From: JBBRMG01 sp038230955 | Lineage (GTDB): Bacteria > Patescibacteriota > Doudnabacteria > UBA920 | NCBI GenBank assembly: GCA_038230955.1 | Contig: JBBRMG010000014.1 | Span: forward strand, 1 to 30,575 | Length of the DNA stretch: 30,575 nt | Reading direction: 5' to 3' | Part shown: positions 21,688 through 27,688 of the stretch, piece after piece | Numbering within the stretch: position 1 is the stretch's first letter | How the letters are laid out: each line of letters opens with the position of its first letter | Program-made: the position numbers and the translations under genes | The notes under the pieces: generated by a model | What the model was told of the DNA's origin: nothing | The model's input: the letters and a program-made list of their open reading frames with translations, nothing else | Database searches by the model: none

Positions 21688-22760
21688 TCTATGGCATTGC
21701 CAACTTGGTAACAAGAAAAATCCTGTAAATTAAACACTGTCAGGGAGCCCGCATCCAGTCCGGCTTTTTTTATAGCCGAAGAGTTCATCCTTCGGATTGC
21801 CGGCCCAATAACTTTATACACTGAATTATCAACAGAAAAACGGACGTACTGCACTACCGGATACAAACGAAGTTCATCCTGAGCAATAACATCAACACTA
21901 CTGCCCGCGCTCGCGTAACGCTTCAAAACTTGGGTGTTGCAAATATACTGCCGCTCAGCGCGCGGGGTTATATAGTACATATGGTTCGTACCGCCCAATT
22001 GCACCGCTTGGTTTAACCGGATTTTCAGGGCTGGACCAGCCACGTTGCTCCCCTCTGGTAATACCGTTCCGCCTTTAGTACAAGAACGGCTGAGGTCTGG
22101 CTGAATAACATCGCTATGAATTTTATTGAATATTGACTCTTGAATAAGATTATTATTTTCATACAACTCCCACTTAATCCAACCCCACTCTTTACTATAG
22201 TAGTAGCGCTCATAATTACCGGGGTAAGTAGCATTACTGTAATCGTATTTCAAAACGATGACATCCTGCGAACCCAGATCACCACTAATATTATAGTGTG
22301 GCTCGTGAGACTCTAACGTCATCACATACGGTAAAGAGTTAATACGTAGCGGCGAGCAATCATTGGAATTAACGTAGTACCCCATGTTAGTACTTTCATT
22401 TATCGACTCACCGATTTTCATTTGACGCTTCATCCATTTCCCCGGACTAAAAGCGTACGACTCATCTTTTTTCCAACTGCGGTCTTCTTTCAAATATATA
22501 TAAGCGTCGTCCCAAGCATGAACTTCGTAAGCCAAATTCGACCACTTGGTGTAATAGGATGTGTTACCAACCACGGTTTGATTTTGGTTATGGCTGCCGG
22601 ACAAACCTTTATCTAAATGATGGCTCACAAAATAATCAAGTGTGTTAATCACTTCCGGCTCAGAGTTAGATTGCGCGCCCGATAATTGAGCACGTCCAAA
22701 GACCGCAGGAATGCCTGCAATAATTAAGCTAGCAATGATAATTTTGAGGACTTTGTTCAT
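21684..22760 (-). CDS. Secreted protein of unknown function with four cysteines
   Basis: 358 aa from ATG 22760, with a signal peptide or N-terminal anchor (MNKVLKIIIASLIIAGIPAV then FGRAQLSGAQS). The mature part is rich in Tyr, Trp and Asn, mostly beta-like (KWSNLAYEVHAWDDAYIYLK, YERYYYSKEWGWIKWELYEN). It contains four Cys (in NDCSP, SRSCTKG, QYICNTQ and DFSCYQV), an even number suited to two disulfides. No known domain recognised. A TATAGT hexamer lies 15 nt before the ATG. Convergent with tsaD, with overlapping stops. Confidence 0.8.
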   Translation of the reverse strand: MNKVLKIIIASLIIAGIPAVFGRAQLSGAQSNSEPEVINTLDYFVSHHLDKGLSGSHNQNQTVVGNTSYYTKWSNLAYEVHAWDDAYIYLKEDRSWKKDESYAFSPGKWMKRQMKIGESINESTNMGYYVNSNDCSPLRINSLPYVMTLESHEPHYNISGDLGSQDVIVLKYDYSNATYPGNYERYYYSKEWGWIKWELYENNNLIQESIFNKIHSDVIQPDLSRSCTKGGTVLPEGSNVAGPALKIRLNQAVQLGGTNHMYYITPRAERQYICNTQVLKRYASAGSSVDVIAQDELRLYPVVQYVRFSVDNSVYKVIGPAIRRMNSSAIKKAGLDAGSLTVFNLQDFSCYQVGNAID

Positions 22761-22840
22761 GAGATTTGCACTCATACTATACCATAATTTTAAGATTCCA
22801 CTCTTCACAGATTCGCCGCAATTAAAGGATGCAACTAAAC

Positions 22841-22869
22841 TTTACATAGTATTCTACATATTATATTAT
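22841..22869 (+). promoter_or_regulatory. Promoter of the 48-aa gene and possibly valS
   Basis: TTTACA (22841-22846), 17-nt spacer, TATTAT (22864-22869), 9 nt before the ATG at 22879. Probably leaderless. Confidence 0.65.
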
Positions 22870-22878
22870 GTAATCATT

Positions 22879-23025
22879 ATGAACGTTGAATCATGGAATA
22901 GCATAGTCGACACATTACGCGCCAAGGAACTCAAAGAAAGCGTGCGAGCCATTTCAGATTTCGACATCGAACGTAAGCAAAAAAAACTAAAGACCCTGAA
23001 AAGTTCTTTGGCAGATTTAATGTAG
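22879..23025 (+). CDS. Small helical protein (48 aa) upstream of valS
   Basis: A charged, amphipathic helical peptide (NVESWNSIVDTLRAKELKES then a DIERKQKKLKTLKSSLADLM coiled-coil-like end). It lacks a signal or membrane segment. A good promoter lies directly upstream and valS starts 29 bp after its stop with no terminator between, so it may be a leader gene co-transcribed with valS. No family recognised. The longer frame upstream reads through the promoter and is rejected. Confidence 0.6.
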   Translation: MNVESWNSIVDTLRAKELKESVRAISDFDIERKQKKLKTLKSSLADLM

Positions 23026-23054
23026 GCCCGCATACTATTTACAAATAAACTTTT

Positions 23055-25301
23055 ATGATTGAACTAGAAAAATCTTATGATGCTTCCAAGGTAGAAGCTG
23101 ATATCTACCAAAAATGGCTTAATTCAGGCTATTTTACGCCGGAAAACCTGCCCGATCGACCAGACTTAACTGCCGAACAAAAACGACCATATACCATTGT
23201 CCTGCCTCCACCTAATGTCACCGGCAACTTGCATATGGGTCACGCCTTTGAAGATACCATTCAAGACATCCTCATTCGTTTTCGCCGCATGCAAGGCCGC
23301 CGAGCACTCTGGATTCCCGGAACGGACCATGCGTCCATTGCGACTGAATCCAAAGTGGCCAAACTCCTAGAGAAAGATGGTGTCCGTAAATCCGACTTAG
23401 GACGAACTGAGTTTGTCAAAAAAGTAGAACAATTCACAGCAGAAAGCCACGACGTTATTATCAATCAACTCAAACAAATCGGTGCTTCACTAGACTGGAC
23501 TCGCGAAGCTTACACTTTGGATGACAAACGGGCTGAGGGAGTACGCGTAGCTTTTAAAACCATGTATGACGACGGCCTAATTTACCAAGGGTATCGGGTT
23601 ATTAACTGGGATCCCAAGGGACAGACCGTTATTTCCGATGATGAAGTGGTGCACCAAGAACGCGATGCTCAACTATACACTTTCAGGTATAGCAAAGATT
23701 TCCCCATTCCCATTGCAACGACTCGGCCCGAAACTAAAGTTGGCGATACCGCAGTAGCTGTAAATCCAAACGACCCCAGGTACCAACAATACATCGGCAA
23801 AGAATATGATATGACATTTTGCGGTGTGCCCATACACATAAAAATAATTGCCGACGAAGCAGTGGAAATAGATTTTGGTACGGGGGCCCTTGGCGTCACG
23901 CCCGCTCATAGCATAATTGATTTTGAAATGTCTCAACGTCATAATTTACCGTTAGTCCAAGTCATCAACGAGCACGCCAAGATGATGGTTGGCGGCGAAA
24001 ACCTTGTTAACAAAAAAACAACGGAAGCTCGATTAGTTATTGTAGAATGGTTGCAGCAACAAGACTTACTCGAAAAAACCGAAGATATCAAGCAAAGCGT
24101 TGGTACGGCGGAACGCACCGGCGCTGTTATTGAACCCCTACCAAAACTCCAGTGGTTTATTGCCGTCAACAAACCATTTGCTATGAAGCAATCGCATATC
24201 CCTGGTATTAACACCGGAGACCAAGTGACATTGAAGCAACTCATGCAACATGTCATCGAACAAAAAACTATTGGCATTGTCCCGGCGCGATTTGAAAAAA
24301 CATATTTCAACTGGATAAATAACTTACGCGACTGGTGTATATCCAGACAGCTCTGGTTTGGCCACCGCATTCCCGTCTGGTACAGAGCCAATAATACAGG
24401 AATAGATGGCGGCTCGGAGCGCGAAATTTACTGCGACATTACTCCCCCAGAGGGTGAAGGCTGGGAGCAAGACCCCGATACCCTAGATACTTGGTTTTCC
24501 TCAGGATTATGGACGTTTTCGACCCTAGGATGGCCGGAAAACACCTCAGACCTCCAAACATACCATCCTACTTCGGCTATTATTCCCGGGTACGAAATTC
24601 TGTTCTTTTGGGTTGCCCGCATGATTCTTATGTCCACCTATTTGCTCGGCGATATTCCATTCAAAAATATATACTTGCACGGTATTGTCCGCGATAACAG
24701 AGGACGCAAATTCAGCAAATCATTAAACAACGGAGTTGATCCACTAGAAGTAACGGAAAAATTTGGCACCGATGCACTGCGGATGGCCTTGGTGTTTGGT
24801 GCAGCCCCCGGCAACGATACGGCGTTCGATGAGCAAAAAGTCAAAGGCATGAAGCATTTCGGCAACAAACTTTGGAACGTCGCCCGATTTATTCTGATGA
24901 ATGTTGATATGAAAAACGTGGGCTTAAAAGAATCTGACGAGTTCTCCCCCGAAGATGAATTTGTGCTAAAAGATTTAGGATTATATCGAACCCGCTACGA
25001 TGAAGCCCGGGTGGTGGAAAAAGTTACGGCTGACTTAGAAAACTTTATGCTCCATGAAGCGGCCCAAACATTGTACAATTCACTATGGTACGAATTTGCC
25101 GACAAATACATTGAGCATTCCAAGCCTGCACTCAACGGTGATGACGACAATAATAAACGCATCAAACAAACTATTCTCTATCAGTCGCTAGTGACTTATC
25201 TAAAGCTACTCCATCCGTTCATGCCATTTGAGACAGAAGAAATTTGGTCAAAACTGACCCAAAAGGATTTACTTATAGTAGAGCCCTGGCCACAGCAATA
25301 G
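23055..25301 (+). CDS. valS: Valyl-tRNA synthetase
   Basis: 748 aa, shorter than the ~880-950 aa common in other bacteria: it ends soon after the anticodon-binding domain (HPFMPFETEEIWSKL) and lacks the usual C-terminal coiled-coil arm. Class I motifs: PPPNVTGNLHMGHAF (HIGH variant at 60-63) and GRKFSKSLNNG (KMSKS variant, about 553-557). The CP1 editing domain is present (ATTRPETKVGDTAVAVNP, LGVTPAH). The WFSSGLWTFSTLGWP block precedes KMSKS. Joins valine to tRNAVal and edits mischarged threonine. Confidence 0.97.
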   Translation: MIELEKSYDASKVEADIYQKWLNSGYFTPENLPDRPDLTAEQKRPYTIVLPPPNVTGNLHMGHAFEDTIQDILIRFRRMQGRRALWIPGTDHASIATESKVAKLLEKDGVRKSDLGRTEFVKKVEQFTAESHDVIINQLKQIGASLDWTREAYTLDDKRAEGVRVAFKTMYDDGLIYQGYRVINWDPKGQTVISDDEVVHQERDAQLYTFRYSKDFPIPIATTRPETKVGDTAVAVNPNDPRYQQYIGKEYDMTFCGVPIHIKIIADEAVEIDFGTGALGVTPAHSIIDFEMSQRHNLPLVQVINEHAKMMVGGENLVNKKTTEARLVIVEWLQQQDLLEKTEDIKQSVGTAERTGAVIEPLPKLQWFIAVNKPFAMKQSHIPGINTGDQVTLKQLMQHVIEQKTIGIVPARFEKTYFNWINNLRDWCISRQLWFGHRIPVWYRANNTGIDGGSEREIYCDITPPEGEGWEQDPDTLDTWFSSGLWTFSTLGWPENTSDLQTYHPTSAIIPGYEILFFWVARMILMSTYLLGDIPFKNIYLHGIVRDNRGRKFSKSLNNGVDPLEVTEKFGTDALRMALVFGAAPGNDTAFDEQKVKGMKHFGNKLWNVARFILMNVDMKNVGLKESDEFSPEDEFVLKDLGLYRTRYDEARVVEKVTADLENFMLHEAAQTLYNSLWYEFADKYIEHSKPALNGDDDNNKRIKQTILYQSLVTYLKLLHPFMPFETEEIWSKLTQKDLLIVEPWPQQ

Positions 25302-25341
25302 TTTAGAATAAATTTAACTTTCCATGAACACGGTTCTGCTA

Positions 25342-25367
25342 GGATTAATATGTTATACTATTAATCC
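25342..25367. promoter_or_regulatory. Perfect palindrome over the -10 box of the 81-aa gene
   Basis: GGATTAATA and TATTAATCC flank TGTTATAC. The TATACT -10 (25354-25359) lies inside it, 19 nt before the ATG at 25379, so a bound protein would block the promoter. Confidence 0.65.
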
Positions 25368-25378
25368 AAAACAAACCT

Positions 25379-25624
25379 ATGACAGAAACCAACTTCCAAC
25401 CCATATTTGATTACTTAGATAATCACTTCCGACTTGAGATTATTCAAGACATAGAAGACAGATTTGGCAGTAGATTTGATAACCTAGCTAATATCATGGA
25501 TGAAGTTCTTAGGGAAGTTGTCGCAATGCGTGAGGAGCAAACAATTAATAATCATCGCTTCCTCCGCTTAGAGGGCTGGGCTAAGCCAGTAGGCCGGAAA
25601 GTCAACATCCCATTCGAGACATAA
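25379..25624 (+). CDS. Small acidic helical protein (81 aa), unknown
   Basis: A mostly helical protein with a heptad-like middle (FDNLANIMDEVLREVVAMRE) and a basic C-terminal tail (RLEGWAKPVGRKVN). The shape recalls small coiled-coil partner or adaptor proteins. It has its own promoter under a perfect palindrome and its own terminator. No family recognised. Confidence 0.7.
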   Translation: MTETNFQPIFDYLDNHFRLEIIQDIEDRFGSRFDNLANIMDEVLREVVAMREEQTINNHRFLRLEGWAKPVGRKVNIPFET

Positions 25625-25626
25625 AT

Positions 25627-25658
25627 AAAAAACGGGCTTTCTAAAAGTCCGTTTTTTT
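25627..25658. terminator. Bidirectional intrinsic terminator
   Basis: AAAAAACGGGCTTT and AAAGTCCGTTTTTTT form a stem (one G-T wobble) between convergent genes. Confidence 0.85.
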
Positions 25659-25668
25659 AAGCTCTGGG

Positions 25669-27045
25669 TTAGACTAGGTCTTTTTTCTGAAACTGATGAT
25701 CGTTATCCTTCTTTATGGCACTTGATAACATCTTCACCTGATGATAGGCAACAAATGCAAGGGCGAGGAACAGGAGTAATAAGAACAGCAACACGCTCCA
25801 TAATATCACCGGGCCTTGAGGTGCAGGTGTAGTCGACTCAATGACAGCATCGTTCACTGCCGGGTCCAAATAAAATGTGGCTGAAGCCGTGGACACTATT
25901 CCTTGGAATGTGCTCGTAGCAATTATAGTATATAGCCCTGGAGTTGTGCCGCGAGCGGTGAGAAAAGTTTTCAAAAAACGACTTTGCTGGCTAAATGAAA
26001 CTGTATCAGTGGATTCCATAACTATCAAGCCCGTAGGATTTTTGACAACGTAAGAAATTTGCTGATTACTGATTTCCTTATTATTATAGTTACTAACCAA
26101 AGTCGCTGCAGCCACTATTTTATTACCTGCTGTTATGCGCTTATACTCAGGCAGAATATCAAAGAAAATTCCAAATAAATTCGGAGTTGTATTACCAGTA
26201 CCGGTGGTTAAACCACCACCGCTAGGGTCGCTATATGCACCGCCAGTTGGACTGCCACTTATACCGCTCTGCTGACCACCGCTACCGGAACCGGAACTCC
26301 CCGGGCCGCTTGAGCCGGACGCTGAGCCAGACGGTGGAGTTGAACTTCCAATACCACTTGGACTAGTCCCATAACTAGGTGCTGAACCGGAACCACTACT
26401 ACCATGGCTTGGGTACGACGGCAACGGTGACTGAGGGGGCCCAGGATTAACCGGAGCGACTTTACCATTTTGCACTATGAAATAAGCGCTGGCGCTCCCA
26501 TACTTGGACGAGTCCCTATTACTATAAACCGTAGCGGTAATAAAATATGTGCCCGGACTCATTTGTATCGGCGACTGCCACAACCAATCGCCCTGAGCGC
26601 TGGCAGTAGCTGTGCTGTAAAATGGATAATCACCCTGAATACTTAAAAACACTAAAGCATTATTTAGTGAAGTGTGCCCTGAAAAAGCTGGATACGGCGT
26701 AGAAAAAACATACGCCTGTTTTGTTTGTGATCCCACCGTAATAGGTTGTTGGGGCACTTGTCCAGCCGGCTCAGCTCTAATAGTAACAGTCGGATTTGCA
26801 ACTGGTGGAGAAGGATTAGTGCCGCCACCAGGACTGGGCACAATTGGCCCAGGGCTTATCCCCGCTACAGTAGCAGTAACAGTCAGATTGTTGCTAAGAG
26901 AAATTGTACCGGCACTGACGTTAAACCACACAGTAATCATCCCGATAATTATTGTCAAAGCGGCAAAAGCAAAACACAGACCAATTGAGATATGGAACAA
27001 TCTATGAGTATGATGATGGGTCCACTGGTCTGGTTTAACTTGCAT
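25669..27045 (-). CDS. Surface protein with two membrane anchors and a Ser/Gly/Pro linker
   Basis: 458 aa. Cytoplasmic His-rich start (WTHHHTHRLFH), TM helix 17-41, then an extracellular region: a beta domain (about 90-195, with ALVFLSIQGDYPF, MSPGTYFITATVYSN, typical Ig-like strands), a Ser/Gly/Pro-rich low-complexity linker (about 196-288), a second Ig/macroglobulin-like domain (290-410; ITAGNKIVAAATLVSNYNN, TPGLYTIIATSTFQG), a second TM helix (about 413-436) and a short charged tail. Both ends lie in the cytoplasm with the loop outside. No enzymatic motif. Function unknown; a cell-contact or envelope-tethering role is a guess. Confidence 0.75.
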   Translation of the reverse strand: MQVKPDQWTHHHTHRLFHISIGLCFAFAALTIIIGMITVWFNVSAGTISLSNNLTVTATVAGISPGPIVPSPGGGTNPSPPVANPTVTIRAEPAGQVPQQPITVGSQTKQAYVFSTPYPAFSGHTSLNNALVFLSIQGDYPFYSTATASAQGDWLWQSPIQMSPGTYFITATVYSNRDSSKYGSASAYFIVQNGKVAPVNPGPPQSPLPSYPSHGSSGSGSAPSYGTSPSGIGSSTPPSGSASGSSGPGSSGSGSGGQQSGISGSPTGGAYSDPSGGGLTTGTGNTTPNLFGIFFDILPEYKRITAGNKIVAAATLVSNYNNKEISNQQISYVVKNPTGLIVMESTDTVSFSQQSRFLKTFLTARGTTPGLYTIIATSTFQGIVSTASATFYLDPAVNDAVIESTTPAPQGPVILWSVLLFLLLLFLALAFVAYHQVKMLSSAIKKDNDHQFQKKDLV

Positions 27046-27122
27046 TTTGTGTTTGATAAAATCTTTACTCGTTCTTGAACTAGGCTTCTATATAATAACT
27101 TGATAGTAATTAAACAGCTAAT

Positions 27123-27686
27123 ATGCCCACAAACATTGAACTTATTGAGAATAAAATTTACTTAATTCGGGGCAAGAAAATCATGCTTGATAGAGACTTA
27201 GCGAACCTTTACCGAGTAGAAACCAAGGCTTTAAATCGAGCGGTTAGGCGAAACATCAAGCGTTTTCCCGAGGACTTTATGTTTCAGCTGACTTTGGAAG
27301 AAACTGAGTCTATGCGGTACCAATTTGACACCGCACACGAAGAACCTGCCTTAAATAAAGATGAATCTTTAAGGTACCAAATTGGCACCTTAAAGCGCGG
27401 GCAACATATCAAGTATTTCCCCTACGCCTTTACGGAGCAGGGAGTAGCCATGCTATCAAGTGTGTTAAGGAGCGATACGGCCATCGAGGTCAACATTCAA
27501 ATTATGCGAACCTTTACCAAACTGCGGGAGATGTTGGCCGGCAACAAGGAACTGAGAGAGAAAATTGAGGAGATGGAGAAAAAATACGACCAGCAATTTC
27601 AAGCCGTGTTCATAGCGATTAAGCAATTGATATCTCCTGACCCGCCTATCGATGAACCAAAACGAAATATTGGCTTCCGGACCTAG
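27123..27686 (+). CDS. ORF6N domain protein
   Basis: 187 aa. The N-terminal ORF6N DNA-binding domain spans residues 1-120 (IENKIYLIRGKKIMLDRDLA, NRAVRRNIKRFPEDFMFQLT, YFPYAFTEQGVAMLSSVLRS), followed by a coiled-coil tail (140-170). Members are found in phages and widely in bacterial chromosomes. Between the two halves of the domain lies a near-duplicate (MRYQFDTA at about 61 and LRYQIGT at about 80), a spot that varies in this family. A TATAAT lies about 30 nt upstream. It meets the giant gene tail to tail with 2 bp between stops and no terminator. Confidence 0.9.
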   Translation: MPTNIELIENKIYLIRGKKIMLDRDLANLYRVETKALNRAVRRNIKRFPEDFMFQLTLEETESMRYQFDTAHEEPALNKDESLRYQIGTLKRGQHIKYFPYAFTEQGVAMLSSVLRSDTAIEVNIQIMRTFTKLREMLAGNKELREKIEEMEKKYDQQFQAVFIAIKQLISPDPPIDEPKRNIGFRT

Positions 27687-27688
27687 TG

